Below the pieces are notes generated by a model. That model did not search any database. It was given only the letters and a program-made list of their open reading frames with translations, and was not told the origin of the DNA. A stretch of 64,000 nt of DNA. Source: Microbacterium sp. W4I4. Lineage in GTDB: Bacteria > Actinomycetota > Actinomycetes > Actinomycetales > Microbacteriaceae. This document shows, piece by piece, positions 33,922 to 43,700 of this stretch. Position 1 is the stretch's first letter. Each line of letters starts with the position of its first letter. The DNA is taken from NCBI RefSeq assembly GCF_030816235.1, contig NZ_JAUSXT010000001.1, forward strand, positions 2,852,001 to 2,916,000, given 5' to 3'. Made by a program: the position numbers and the translations under genes.

Positions 33922-34829
33922 TGCTGTACTCATCCACCCCGGCGCATGAGAAGCGCCGCGCGTTCCGTGAGCGGCTCGCCACGGGGGAGCTGCTGCGCTT
34001 CCCCGGCGCGTTCAACCCCCTGTCGGCTCGACTGATCGAGCAGAAGGGGTTCGAGGGCGTCTACATCTCCGGTGCCGTTCTCTCGGCCGACCTGGGTCTG
34101 CCGGACATCGGCCTGACGACGCTCACCGAAGTGGCCGGTCGCGGCGCGCAGATCGCGCGGATGACCGACCTGCCGGCGATCATCGATGCCGACACCGGCT
34201 TCGGTGAGCCGATGAACGTCGCCCGCACGATCCAGACGCTGGAGGATGCCGGCCTCGCCGGCGCTCACATCGAGGATCAGGTCAACCCGAAGCGGTGCGG
34301 TCACCTCGACGGCAAGGCGGTGGTCGACTCGGACACCGCGGTCAAGCGCATCCGGGCCGCGGTCGACGCGCGACGCGACGAGAACTTCCTGATCATGGCG
34401 CGCACCGACATCGCCGCCGTCGACGGGCTGGAGGCGGCGAAGGATCGCGCGAAGGCGCTGGTGGATGCCGGTGCGGACGCCATCTTCCCCGAGGCGATGC
34501 GGTCGCTGGAGGAATTCGCCGCGATCCGTGCCGCCGTCGACGTGCCGATTCTGGCCAACATGACCGAGTTCGGCAAGTCGGATCTCTTCAGCGTCGACCA
34601 GCTGCAGAGCGTCGGTGTGAACATCGTCATCTGGCCGGTGTCGCTGCTGCGCATCGCGATGGGCGCGGCGGGACGCGCGCTGGATACCCTGAACGACGAG
34701 GGGCACCTGACCTCGAAGCTCGGCGAGATGCAGCACCGGGCAGACCTGTATGACCTCATCGACTACGAGTCGTACAACCACTTCGACTCCGGCGTCTTCA
34801 ACTTCCAGATCGCCCGCGCCGGTCGTTGA
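33921..34829 (+). CDS. prpB: 2-methylisocitrate lyase PrpB
   Basis: 302 residues, isocitrate-lyase/PEP-mutase superfamily. Metal and substrate loops: 'PAIIDADTGFGEPMNVARTI' near residue 88 and 'AHIEDQVNPKRCGHLDGKAV' near 115, which holds the KRCGH catalytic motif. It splits 2-methylisocitrate to pyruvate and succinate. It overlaps prpD by one base. Its final codons (AGR, stop) lie inside a dispersed repeat (34821-34882), so the natural C-terminus may have been altered by repeat insertion. Confidence 0.93.
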   Translation: MLYSSTPAHEKRRAFRERLATGELLRFPGAFNPLSARLIEQKGFEGVYISGAVLSADLGLPDIGLTTLTEVAGRGAQIARMTDLPAIIDADTGFGEPMNVARTIQTLEDAGLAGAHIEDQVNPKRCGHLDGKAVVDSDTAVKRIRAAVDARRDENFLIMARTDIAAVDGLEAAKDRAKALVDAGADAIFPEAMRSLEEFAAIRAAVDVPILANMTEFGKSDLFSVDQLQSVGVNIVIWPVSLLRIAMGAAGRALDTLNDEGHLTSKLGEMQHRADLYDLIDYESYNHFDSGVFNFQIARAGR

Positions 34830-34882
34830 GCGAGCGCAGCGAGACGAAACGCACTGAGCGAGCGGAGCGAGTCGAAGTGACC
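34821..34882. repeat. dispersed TTGAGCGAGCG repeat, two tandem copies at the prpB-prpC junction
   Basis: Two 27-bp copies (34824-34850 and 34852-34878) share TGAGCGAGCG and AGCGAG and match at about 22 of 27 bases. The word GTTGAGCGAGCGCAGCGAG is, from memory, a very common actinobacterial intergenic repeat. Here it supplies the prpB stop and most of the 77-bp space before prpC. Confidence 0.65.
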
Positions 34883-34906
34883 ACCAGCACTGCAAAGGAG
34901 CACAGC

Positions 34907-36097
34907 ATGACTGACCAGGACATCAAGAAGGGTCTCGCCGGCGTCGTCGCCGACGTGACCGCCATCAGCAAGGTGAACCCCGAGACGAACAGCCTGCTCT
35001 ACCGCGGTTACCCGGTTCAGGAACTCGCCGCCACCCAGTCGTTCGAGGCGGTCGCGTACCTGCTGTGGCACGGCGAACTGCCGACGGATGCTGAGCTGGC
35101 GGAGTTCCGCGCCACCGAGCGCGCGAACCGTGCGCTGCCGCCGCGGGTGAAGGCATCCATCGACGCGCTGCCGCTGGACGCGCACCCGATGGACGAGGTG
35201 CGCACCGCGGTCAGCGTGATCGGCGCGATCGAGACGGCCGGCACCGGCAACGTGCTGGATGCCGTCGGCACCCCCGAGCAGAACCTGGAGCGCAGCCTCA
35301 AGCTGTTCGCCGTGCTGCCCGCGATCGTCTCCTACGGCCAGCGCCGCCGACGCGGGCAGGCGTTGATCGAGTCGCGCGACGACCTCGACTATGCCGCCAA
35401 CTTCCTCTGGCTGACGTTCGGCGAGGAGCCGGATGCCGTGGTCGTGGATGCGTTCAACCGCTCGATGATCCTCTACGCCGAGCACTCCTTCAACGCGTCG
35501 ACCTTCACCGCGCGTGTGATCACCTCGACGCTCAGCGACCTGTACTCGGCCGTCGTGGGCGCGATCGGCGCGCTGAAGGGACCCCTGCACGGCGGGGCGA
35601 ACGAGGCCGTCATGCACATCTTCGACGAGATCGGCTCGGCCGATCAGGTGGAGGGGTGGCTGGACAAGGCGCTCGCCGAGAAGCGCAAGATCATGGGCTT
35701 CGGGCACCGGGTCTACAAGCGCGGCGACTCGCGCGTGCCGACGATGAAGGCCGCGCTCGACTCGCTGGTCGAGCACTACGACCGGCCGGACGTCGCCGAG
35801 CTGTACACGGCGCTGGAGAGTGAGTTCGTCTCCCGGAAGGGCATCTACCCCAACCTCGATTACCCGTCGGGGCCGGCGTACAACCTCATCGGGTATGACA
35901 CGCTCACCTTCACGCCGCTGTTCATCGCGGCGCGCATCACCGGCTGGACCGCGCACATCCTGGAGCAGCAGGCGTCGAACGCGCTGATTCGCCCGCTGTC
36001 CGCATACAACGGTGCGGATGAGCGGCACATCGAGGAGTACGACCCCGATACCGCGGCGATCGAAGTGCAGGAACGACCGGAAGAGGCGGCGGGCTGA
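34907..36097 (+). CDS. prpC: 2-methylcitrate synthase PrpC
   Basis: 396 residues, citrate-synthase fold. The catalytic His/Asp regions are 'GALKGPLHGGANEAVMHIFD', 'KIMGFGHRVYKRGDSRVPTM' and, near the end, 'RPLSAYNGADERHIEEYDPD'. It condenses propionyl-CoA with oxaloacetate. I chose the ATG at 34907 because AAGGAG lies six bases upstream; the frame remains open to 34826, but that part is the translated dispersed repeat and shows no family similarity. The stop overlaps the thiolase start by one base (TGATG). Confidence 0.92.
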   Translation: MTDQDIKKGLAGVVADVTAISKVNPETNSLLYRGYPVQELAATQSFEAVAYLLWHGELPTDAELAEFRATERANRALPPRVKASIDALPLDAHPMDEVRTAVSVIGAIETAGTGNVLDAVGTPEQNLERSLKLFAVLPAIVSYGQRRRRGQALIESRDDLDYAANFLWLTFGEEPDAVVVDAFNRSMILYAEHSFNASTFTARVITSTLSDLYSAVVGAIGALKGPLHGGANEAVMHIFDEIGSADQVEGWLDKALAEKRKIMGFGHRVYKRGDSRVPTMKAALDSLVEHYDRPDVAELYTALESEFVSRKGIYPNLDYPSGPAYNLIGYDTLTFTPLFIAARITGWTAHILEQQASNALIRPLSAYNGADERHIEEYDPDTAAIEVQERPEEAAG

Positions 36098-37278
36098 TGA
36101 GCTCTTCGCGCAAGATCGCGATCGTCGCCGGGGCGCGGACCCCGGTGGGCAGGTTCGGCGGCGCGTTCAAGGACACACCCGCACACGAGCTGGGCGCTGC
36201 GGCGGTCGTGGAGGCGCTGAAGCGGTCCGGGATCGACGGGGCTCGCGTCGGTGAGGTCGTCATCGGCACCATCGGGCAGGTCGCTGGCGACGCCTATATC
36301 TCGCGCAGGGTGGCGCTCGGGGCCGGGCTCGATGTGAACACGCCCGCGTTCACGGTCAACCGTCTGTGCGGCTCCGGTCTGCAGGCGATCTGGTCAGGGG
36401 CGCAGGAACTGCTGTGGGGCGGCACGGACGTCGTCGTAGCCGGCGGCGCCGAGAACATGACGCGGATGCCGTTCTACGACTTCAACGCGCGGTTCAACGA
36501 CCGGCTCGGAAACCGCTCGCTCGTCGACGGCACCATCGCCATGCTGACCGACCCGTTCTCGAACGCGCACATGGGCGTGACTGCCGAGAACGTGGCGGTC
36601 AGGTTCGGCATCGGCCGCGCGGAGCAGGACGCCTTCGCTCTCGAGTCGCAGCGTCGGGCATCCTCGGACGAGGCGCAGTCCGCGTTCGCCGAGGAGATCG
36701 TCGCCGTGACCACGTCGGGGCGCAAGCCCGTCGAGGTGTCACGCGACGAGCATCCCCGCCCGGACACGACGCTGGAGACTCTCGCCGGACTGCCTGCGGC
36801 CTTCGCGAAGGACGGGACGGTGACGGCGGGCAACGCGTCCGGCATCAACGACGGCGGTGCGGCCACCGTGCTCATGCGCGAGTCGGATGCCCGCGCCGAG
36901 GGTGCACCGGTCCTCGCGACCATCGAGGCCGTGACCACTGCCGCTCTTGAGCCCGAGATCATGGGCTACGCGCCCACGCTCGCTCTGAAGAAGCTGTTCG
37001 CGCAGACCGGGCTGACGCCCGCGGACATCTCCACTGTCGAGCTGAACGAGGCGTTCGCCTCGCAGGCGCTCGCCGTCATCCGCGACGCGGAGCTCGACCC
37101 TGCTCGTGTCAACCCCTATGGTGGGGCGATCGCTCTCGGGCACCCCGTCGGCGCGACCGGCGCGATCCTCACGGTTCGTGCCGCACTGACGCTGCAGCGC
37201 ACCGGCGGCGAGTATGCCGTCGTGACGATGTGCATCGGCGGGGGACAGGCGCTCGCGGCGCTCATCAAGCGGGGGTGA
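36097..37278 (+). CDS. acetyl-CoA C-acyltransferase (thiolase)
   Basis: 393 residues, full thiolase. Active-site Cys in 'FTVNRLCGSGLQAIWSGAQE' near residue 90, 'VVVAGGAENMTRMPFYDFNA' near 115, His in 'NPYGGAIALGHPVGATGAIL' near 347 and the second Cys in 'VVTMCIGGGQALAALIKRG' near 380. It may be a degradative or biosynthetic (acetoacetyl-CoA) type. The 1-bp overlap with prpC means cotranscription; a 3-ketoacyl-CoA thiolase beside the methylcitrate genes suggests odd-chain fatty acid or branched-chain breakdown supplying propionyl-CoA. A terminator hairpin follows. Confidence 0.9.
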   Translation: MSSSRKIAIVAGARTPVGRFGGAFKDTPAHELGAAAVVEALKRSGIDGARVGEVVIGTIGQVAGDAYISRRVALGAGLDVNTPAFTVNRLCGSGLQAIWSGAQELLWGGTDVVVAGGAENMTRMPFYDFNARFNDRLGNRSLVDGTIAMLTDPFSNAHMGVTAENVAVRFGIGRAEQDAFALESQRRASSDEAQSAFAEEIVAVTTSGRKPVEVSRDEHPRPDTTLETLAGLPAAFAKDGTVTAGNASGINDGGAATVLMRESDARAEGAPVLATIEAVTTAALEPEIMGYAPTLALKKLFAQTGLTPADISTVELNEAFASQALAVIRDAELDPARVNPYGGAIALGHPVGATGAILTVRAALTLQRTGGEYAVVTMCIGGGQALAALIKRG

Positions 37279-37300
37279 CCGGCTCGGGGGAACCGGGTGC

Positions 37301-37331
37301 GAGGGGCGGATGCCGACGGCATCCGCCCCTC
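37301..37331 (+). terminator. hairpin ending the prp operon
   Basis: GAGGGGCGGATGCC (37301-37314) and GGCATCCGCCCCTC (37318-37331) form a perfect 14-bp stem with a GAC loop, 22 bp after the thiolase stop. Confidence 0.85.
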
Positions 37332-37383
37332 TTCGGTGCTCACGATATTGGTCACGATCCCGTAACAGGACTTGCCGTCGGCA

Positions 37384-37403
37384 AAATGTTTACGTAATCA
37401 TTT
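37384..37403. promoter_or_regulatory. LacI-type operator before the beta-galactosidase operon
   Basis: AAATGTTTACGTAATCATTT is palindromic apart from one symmetric pair and has the central CG of LacI-family sites (core TTACGTAA). It lies 85 bp upstream of the binding-protein gene. The regulator could be the LacI at 43756 or one elsewhere. Confidence 0.65.
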
Positions 37404-37487
37404 GAGGATTGCCGGAGACATCGACCGTTCCGGCACGACCGCGGACCCGCTCCGCGGCCCCGTGAATCACCGAGAGGACATGCTTCG

Positions 37488-38789
37488 ATGAAGCGCATGA
37501 CCAAGTTCGCGGCGCTGACCGCCGCGGCGATCCTTCCGCTCTTCGCCCTCACCGCCTGCTCGCCCGGATCAGACGGCGGCAGCACCGGTTCGAGCGGCGA
37601 CGACACGCTCACCGTCTGGGCGTGGGACCCGTCGTTCAACATCTACGCGATGCAGGAAGCCGAGAAGATCTACCAGAAGGATCACCCCGACTTCACGCTC
37701 AAGATCGTCGAGACGCCGTGGGAGGACCTGCAGGCGAAGCTCACCACGATCGCCCAGTCCCAGCAGACCGACGAGCTGCCCGACATCTTCCTGATGCAGA
37801 ACAACGCGTTCCAGAAGAACGCGATCAACTACCCCGACCTGTTCAGCGACTTCTCCGACTCCGGCATCGACTTCTCGGAGTTCCCCAAGGGCGTCACCGC
37901 CTACTCGCAGATCGACGGCGTCGACTACGGCGTGCCGTTCGATTCCGGCACGGCCGTGACCGCGCTGCGCACCGACGTGCTCGAGGAGGCCGGCTACACG
38001 ATCGACGACTTCACCGACATCACCTGGGACGAGTACCTCACCAAGGGCAAGGACGTGCTGGCCAAGACGGGCAAGCCGCTGCTGTCCGGCCAGGCCGGCT
38101 CCGCCGACATCCCGATGATGATGCTGCAGTCCGCCGGTGCCAGCATCTTCGACAAGGACGGCAAGCCCACCATCGCCGGCAACGACGAGCTCACCAAGGC
38201 CATCGACCTGTACACCGAGCTGGTGAAGTCCGGCGTGCTCGTCGAGGTCAACTCGTGGGACGAGTACATCGGCACCTTCGTGAACGGCTCCGTCGGCGGC
38301 ACGATCAACGGCATCTGGATCGTCGGCTCGATCCAGACCGCGGCCGACCAGGCCGGCAAGTGGGCGGTCACGAACCTACCCAAGCTCGACGGCGTCGCCG
38401 ACGCGACGAACTACTCGGCCAACGGCGGCTCGTCGTGGGCGATCAGCTCGACCGGCAACGCGAAGCTGGCATCCGACTTCCTCAGCGAGACGTTCGCCGG
38501 CTCCACCGAGCTGTACGACACGATCCTGCCGAAGTCCGGCGCCGTCGCGAACTGGATCCCCGCCGGCGACAGCGACGTGTACGCGCAGCCGAGCGAGTTC
38601 TTCGGCGGCCAGCCGATCTTCCAGAAGGTCGTCGAGTTCGGTGCCGAGGTGCCGAGCAACAACACCGGCGTCTACTACTACGAGGGTCGGGATGCGATCA
38701 GCGCTGCGATGACGAAGATCATCGGTGGCGCCGACATCAAGAGCTCCCTCGACGAGGCGCAGAGCAACGTCGAATTCGCGATGGGCTGA
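37488..38789 (+). CDS. CUT1 sugar-binding lipoprotein (family 1 extracellular solute-binding)
   Basis: 433 residues. The lipoprotein signal ends at 'FALTAC' (Cys near residue 24), then a Gly/Ser linker. The mature protein shows the oligosaccharide-binding fold: 'LTVWAWDPSFNIYAMQEAEK', 'LPDIFLMQNNAFQKNAINYP', 'GVDYGVPFDSGTAVTALRTD' and 'NYSANGGSSWAISSTGNAKL'. It probably binds a beta-galactoside, since a GH2 enzyme ends the operon. No ATPase gene is present, so a shared MsiK-like ATPase elsewhere is expected. Start ATG 37488. Confidence 0.92.
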   Translation: MKRMTKFAALTAAAILPLFALTACSPGSDGGSTGSSGDDTLTVWAWDPSFNIYAMQEAEKIYQKDHPDFTLKIVETPWEDLQAKLTTIAQSQQTDELPDIFLMQNNAFQKNAINYPDLFSDFSDSGIDFSEFPKGVTAYSQIDGVDYGVPFDSGTAVTALRTDVLEEAGYTIDDFTDITWDEYLTKGKDVLAKTGKPLLSGQAGSADIPMMMLQSAGASIFDKDGKPTIAGNDELTKAIDLYTELVKSGVLVEVNSWDEYIGTFVNGSVGGTINGIWIVGSIQTAADQAGKWAVTNLPKLDGVADATNYSANGGSSWAISSTGNAKLASDFLSETFAGSTELYDTILPKSGAVANWIPAGDSDVYAQPSEFFGGQPIFQKVVEFGAEVPSNNTGVYYYEGRDAISAAMTKIIGGADIKSSLDEAQSNVEFAMG

Positions 38790-38801
38790 GCCCGTCCTCC
38801 T

Positions 38802-38827
38802 CGGGGCGGGTCTTCGGGCCCGCCCCG
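38802..38827 (+). terminator. intercistronic hairpin between binding-protein and permease genes
   Basis: CGGGGCGGG (38802-38810) pairs with CCCGCCCCG (38819-38827) around TCTTCGGG. Its place inside the operon suggests partial termination or protection of the binding-protein mRNA rather than a true end; the other CUT1 operon has the same arrangement at 54310. Confidence 0.7.
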
Positions 38828-38867
38828 TCTTCTCCCACCCTCAGACGTGTGAAAGCGAGTGCGCACT

Positions 38868-39839
38868 GTGGCGACTCAATCGATCGTGACATCCGGCGGC
38901 ACCGGCCGCCGGCGGCGAAGCAGCCCACCGCCCGACTTCTCCCCACGGGGCGGTGCCTGGCTCAACAGCGGACGACGCAGGAACCTGACCGGCTGGGGAT
39001 TCCTCCTGCCCGCGGCGCTGCTGATCACCGTGCTGAGCTTCGTGCCGATGATCCAGGCGTTCGTCCTCTCCCTGCAGACCGGCCGCGGATCGCGCCTGAA
39101 CTGGGCGGAGCCGTTCTGGCTGAACTTCGAACGACTGCTGCACGACGAGATCTTCAAGCTCACCATGTTCAACACGGTGTTCTACCTCGTCATCCAGGTG
39201 CCGATCATGCTGGTCCTGGCGATGATCCTCGCCAACCTGCTCAACGATCCGCGCCTGAGGTACAAGGCGTTCTGGCGCACCATGATCTTCCTGCCGTGCG
39301 CCGTCTCGCTCGTCTCGTACTCGCTCGTCTTCCGCACCATGTTCGCGACCGACGGCCTGGTCAACGACCTGCTCATGGGGCTCGGCTTCATGCACGACCC
39401 GCTGAACTGGCTCGGTGAGCCGTGGACGGCCCGCTTCGTCATCATCGTCGGTCTGCTGTGGCGGTGGACCGGCTACAACATGATCTTCTTCCTCGCCGCT
39501 CTGCAGAACGTCGACCACTCCACCCTCGAGGCCGCGCGCATCGACGGCGCCGGCTCCTTCAAGACGTTCTGGTACGTGACGGTGCCGCAGCTGCGGCCGA
39601 TGATCGTGCTGACCGCGATCATGTCCATCAACGGCACGCTGCAGCTCTTCGACGAATCCTGGTCGCTGACCAAGGGCGGTCCGTCGTACCAGTCCATGTC
39701 GATGTCTCACTACCTGTACGAGCTGTCGTTCCTGAAGAACCCGAACGTCGGCTACGGGGCGGCGATCTCGTACGTGATCCTGATCATGGTCGCGGTGCTC
39801 GCGATCATCCAGATGAAGGTCGGTGACAAGCGTGACTGA
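38868..39839 (+). CDS. CUT1 sugar ABC transporter permease (MalF type)
   Basis: 323 residues with six transmembrane segments, beginning 'GWGFLLPAALLITVLSFVPM' near residue 40, and the EAA loop 'LEAARIDGAGSFKTFWYVTV' that docks the ATPase near residue 215. A cytoplasmic basic N-terminus (RRRRSS) precedes the first helix. It works with the permease encoded next and the upstream binding protein. The start is uncertain: GTG 38868 (used) or GTG 38859. The next gene begins before its stop. Confidence 0.9.
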   Translation: MATQSIVTSGGTGRRRRSSPPPDFSPRGGAWLNSGRRRNLTGWGFLLPAALLITVLSFVPMIQAFVLSLQTGRGSRLNWAEPFWLNFERLLHDEIFKLTMFNTVFYLVIQVPIMLVLAMILANLLNDPRLRYKAFWRTMIFLPCAVSLVSYSLVFRTMFATDGLVNDLLMGLGFMHDPLNWLGEPWTARFVIIVGLLWRWTGYNMIFFLAALQNVDHSTLEAARIDGAGSFKTFWYVTVPQLRPMIVLTAIMSINGTLQLFDESWSLTKGGPSYQSMSMSHYLYELSFLKNPNVGYGAAISYVILIMVAVLAIIQMKVGDKRD

Positions 39840-40716
39840 ACTCACCCTGACGGAGCGCACCACGACGGAGGCGCTCGTGACGAGGAACTCGGCGCCCAGG
39901 CGTCGGACCCGCTTCACCTGGCGACGCGTCCCCGGCTACGTCTTCCTGTCGGTCTTCGCGCTGTTCTCGGTCTTCCCGCTGTACTTCATGGTGGTCTCGG
40001 CGACGAACTCGACGCAGGACGTGCTGGCCTCGCGCCTCACCCCCGGCGGTCACCTGATCGACAACCTGATCGCGCTCACGAAGCAGCAGGACATCGGCGC
40101 CGCCATGACCAGCTCGGCCCTGATCGCGATCGGCACCACGGTGCTCGCGTTGATCGTGTGCGCCGTCGCCGGGTACGGGTTCGAGGTCTACCACTCCCGC
40201 GGCAAGGACGTCGTGATGGCCATCCTCATGCTGGCCATGATGATCCCGTTCGCGGCGATCATGATCCCGCTGTTCCGGATGTTCGCGGAGGTGGGCATGG
40301 TCAACTCGCTGTTCGCGGTGATCATCCCGTCGATCTCCACTCCGCTGCTGATCCTGCTGTTCCGGCAGGCGTCGCGCTCGTTCCCCTACGAGATCATCGA
40401 GGCCGCTCGCATCGACGGTCTCAAGGAGCTCTCGATATTCGCGCGCATCTACGTGCCGACCATGAAATCCACCTTCGCCGCGGCGGCGGTGATCACGTTC
40501 ATGGCGTCGTGGAACAACTTCCTCTGGCCGCGCGTGATCCTGCTGGACAACGCCGTGCAGACCATGCCCATGCTCATCGCCAACCTCACGGCGGGCTACG
40601 TCACCGACTACGGAGTGCTCATGCTCGCCGTGCTGCTGACGTCGCTGCCGACGATCTTCGTCTTCCTCATCCTGCAGCGGGCCTTCGCGCAGGGCATCAC
40701 CGGAGCCATCAAGTGA
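39823..40716 (+). CDS. CUT1 sugar ABC transporter permease (MalG type)
   Basis: 297 residues with six transmembrane segments, such as 'VPGYVFLSVFALFSVFPLYF' and 'VVMAILMLAMMIPFAAIMIP', and the EAA motif 'IEAARIDGLKELSIFARIYV' near residue 195. It pairs with the upstream permease. GTG starts at 39823 and 39832 are both possible; both overlap the preceding stop, so coupling is likely either way. Its stop shares GTGA with the GH2 start. Confidence 0.9.
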   Translation: MTSVTELTLTERTTTEALVTRNSAPRRRTRFTWRRVPGYVFLSVFALFSVFPLYFMVVSATNSTQDVLASRLTPGGHLIDNLIALTKQQDIGAAMTSSALIAIGTTVLALIVCAVAGYGFEVYHSRGKDVVMAILMLAMMIPFAAIMIPLFRMFAEVGMVNSLFAVIIPSISTPLLILLFRQASRSFPYEIIEAARIDGLKELSIFARIYVPTMKSTFAAAAVITFMASWNNFLWPRVILLDNAVQTMPMLIANLTAGYVTDYGVLMLAVLLTSLPTIFVFLILQRAFAQGITGAIK

Positions 40717-43700
40717 CATTCGACATCGACCGCATCGCCGACCCGGCGTTCTTCTCCGACAACCGTCTCCCCGCCCACTCCGACCACCGCTGGTTCGCCG
40801 ACCTCGACGAGGCGCGCACCGGCACCAGCTCCTTCGAACAGTCGCTCAACGGACTCTGGAAGTTCCACTGCGCGAAGAACCAGAGCCAGGTCATCCCCGG
40901 CTTCGAGCAGCCGGACACCGACGTCTCGGGCTGGGATGACATCCCGGTGCCCTCGCACCTGCAGCTGCAGGGCTACGACCGCCCACAGTACGTCAACGTC
41001 GGCTACGCCTGGGACGGGCAGGAGGGCATCGAGCCCGGACAGGTGCCGACGCGCGACAACCCGATCGGCAGCTACGTGCGCACGTTCGAGATCGACCGGC
41101 CGCTCGCGGTCGGCGAGCGGCTGAGCGTGACATTCCACGGTGCGGAGAGCGCGATCGCGCTCTGGCTGAACGGCCGCTACCTCGGGTACAGCACCGACAG
41201 CTTCACCCCGGCGGAGTTCGATCTGACGGATGCGCTGGTGGCGGGGGAGAACCGCCTCGCCGCACAGGTGTTCACGTACAGTGCCGGCTCGTGGCTGGAG
41301 GATCAGGACTTCTTCCGCTTCTCCGGCATCTTCCGCGACGTGGTGCTGTACCGCCGCGCGGCCGTGCACGTCGAGGACCTCCGTGTGACGACCGCCGTGG
41401 CCGACGACCTGGCATCCGCCGAGGTCGTCCTGTCCGTCGCGCTCGAAGGAACCGGAAGCGTCACCGCGCGCCTCGAGGGCGTCGGCGAGCTCACCGCCCG
41501 CGAGGACGGCGCCTTCGCACTGCGCGTCGACGCGCCCCGGCTGTGGAGCACGGAGGACCCGCACCTGTACGACCTCGTCATCGAGGTGCGGGATGCCGCC
41601 GGGCAGCTGCTCGAGGTGATCCCGCAGCGCGTCGGCATCCGCCGCTTCGGCATCGAGAACGGCGTGCTCTCCCTCAACGGCGCACGCGTCGTGTTCAACG
41701 GCATCAACCGGCACGAGTTCGGGCTGAACGGACGGGTCGCCTCGCGGGAGCTGGCGGAATCCGACATCCGGATGCTGAAGGCCTACGGCGTCAACGCCAT
41801 CCGCACCAGCCATTACCCCAACGATTCGGCGTTCTACGCGCTCGCCGACGAGTACGGGATGCTCGTGATCGACGAGATGAACCTGGAGACGCACGGTCGG
41901 TGGACCGAGATCCGGCATTTCGACAAGCCTCTGGAGACGGCCCTGCCCGGGGACCACGCCGAATGGCTCCCCGCCGTGCTGGATCGCGCCCGCAGCATGC
42001 TCGAGCGCGACAAGAACCATCCCAGCGTCGTGATCTGGTCGTGCGGCAATGAGTCCTTCGGCGGAACCGTGCTGCGGGACGTGGCCGACTGGTTCCGATC
42101 CGTCGACGACCGGCCCGTGCACTACGAGGGCGTGCGCTGGGACCCGCGCTACCCCGAGACCACCGACATCGCCAGCCAGATGTACACCTCGGCCGCCGAC
42201 GTCGAGGTATACCTGAGCGAGCACCGCGACAAGCCGTTCCTGCTCTGCGAGTACGCCCACGCGATGGGCAACTCGTTCGGCGGGGTCGGTGAGTACATCG
42301 AACTGGCGTACCGCGACGAGCTGTTCCAGGGCGGCTTCATCTGGGACTTCGCCGACCAGGCGATCCGGATGACCGACCGCTACGGCCGTGAGTTCTTCGG
42401 CTACGGCGGCGACAACGGCGAGGCGCCGCACGATCACGACTTCAGTGGCAACGGCATCTTCTTCGCCGACCACACGCCCTCGCCCAAGGCGCAGGAGATG
42501 AAGAAGCTCTACCAGGGCTACGTCGTCGACGTCTTCGCCTCCGAGAACACCGCATCCGGATTCGCTCTCACCAGCCGGATGCTGTTCACCTCCTCGGCCG
42601 CGTACGAGACGCGCGTGACGATCTCCCGCGAGGGACGCATCGTCAGCACCGGTGTCGTCGACACCGACGTCGCCCCCGGCCAGACGGCGACGTTCGACCT
42701 GCCGCATCCGGTCCCCACCGCAGCGGGGGAGTACGCGATCGTCGTATCGCTGCACCTGCGCGCGGCGACGGACTGGGCCCCGGCGGGCCACGAGGTCGCC
42801 TGGGGCGAGCACGTGCTGACGGTCGGCGCCCCGGCCGCCCTGGCATCCGCCCCGACCCCCACCGTCGTGGAGGGCACGCTGAGCATCGGCGTGCACGGCC
42901 CCGGCTTCCACGTGCTGTTCTCGCGCATCTTCAACGGACTGAGCTCGTACCGGTACGGCGAGACGAGCACCGGCGGACGGGAGCTGCTCTCCGGTGTCGT
43001 CACGCCGAACTTCTGGCATGCCCCCACCGCCAACGAGCGCGGCTGGGGAGGACCGTTCGATGAGGGGCAGTGGCTGCTCGCGAGCCGCTACGGGCGGGCG
43101 AGCCGCTTCCACGAACCGGCCGACATCTCGGTGGAGGTCGAGGACGGCGCCGTGCGCATCGGCTACCGCTACGAGCTGCCCACCGTCCCGGTGACGCACT
43201 GCGACCTCAGCTACCTGATCGACGGCGCCGGCCGGGTCGAGGTGACCCAGCGGATGACCGTGCCCGAGGGCATGGCACAGATGCCGGAGTTCGCGACCAT
43301 GCTCACGATGCCCGCCGACTACGACCGGGTGCGCTGGTACGGCGACGGGCCGGAGGAATCCTACGTGGACCGCCGCGAGGGCGCCCGACTGGGCGTCTAC
43401 GACCGCCGGGTCGCCGACATGCTCACCCCGTACCTGCGTCCGCAGGAGGCGGGCAACCGCACGGGCGTGCGCTGGGCGGAGGTGACGGATGCCCAGGGCA
43501 TCGGTCTGCGCTTCGAGGGCGAGCCGACCATGGAGTTCTCCGCGCTGAGCTGGACTCCGGCCGAGATCGAGAGCGCGCTGCACCCGAACGAGCTGCCGCC
43601 GATCCACCGCACGATCGTGCGCCCGGCGCTGATGCGCCGCGGCGTGGCCGGCGACGACTCCTGGGGTGCGCGTCCGCTCGACAAGCACCTCCTGCCCACC

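Noticed and set aside
34826..34906. Longer PrpC start using the open frame upstream
   Set aside because: Those 27 codons are the translated dispersed repeat; AAGGAG before the ATG at 34907 decides the start.
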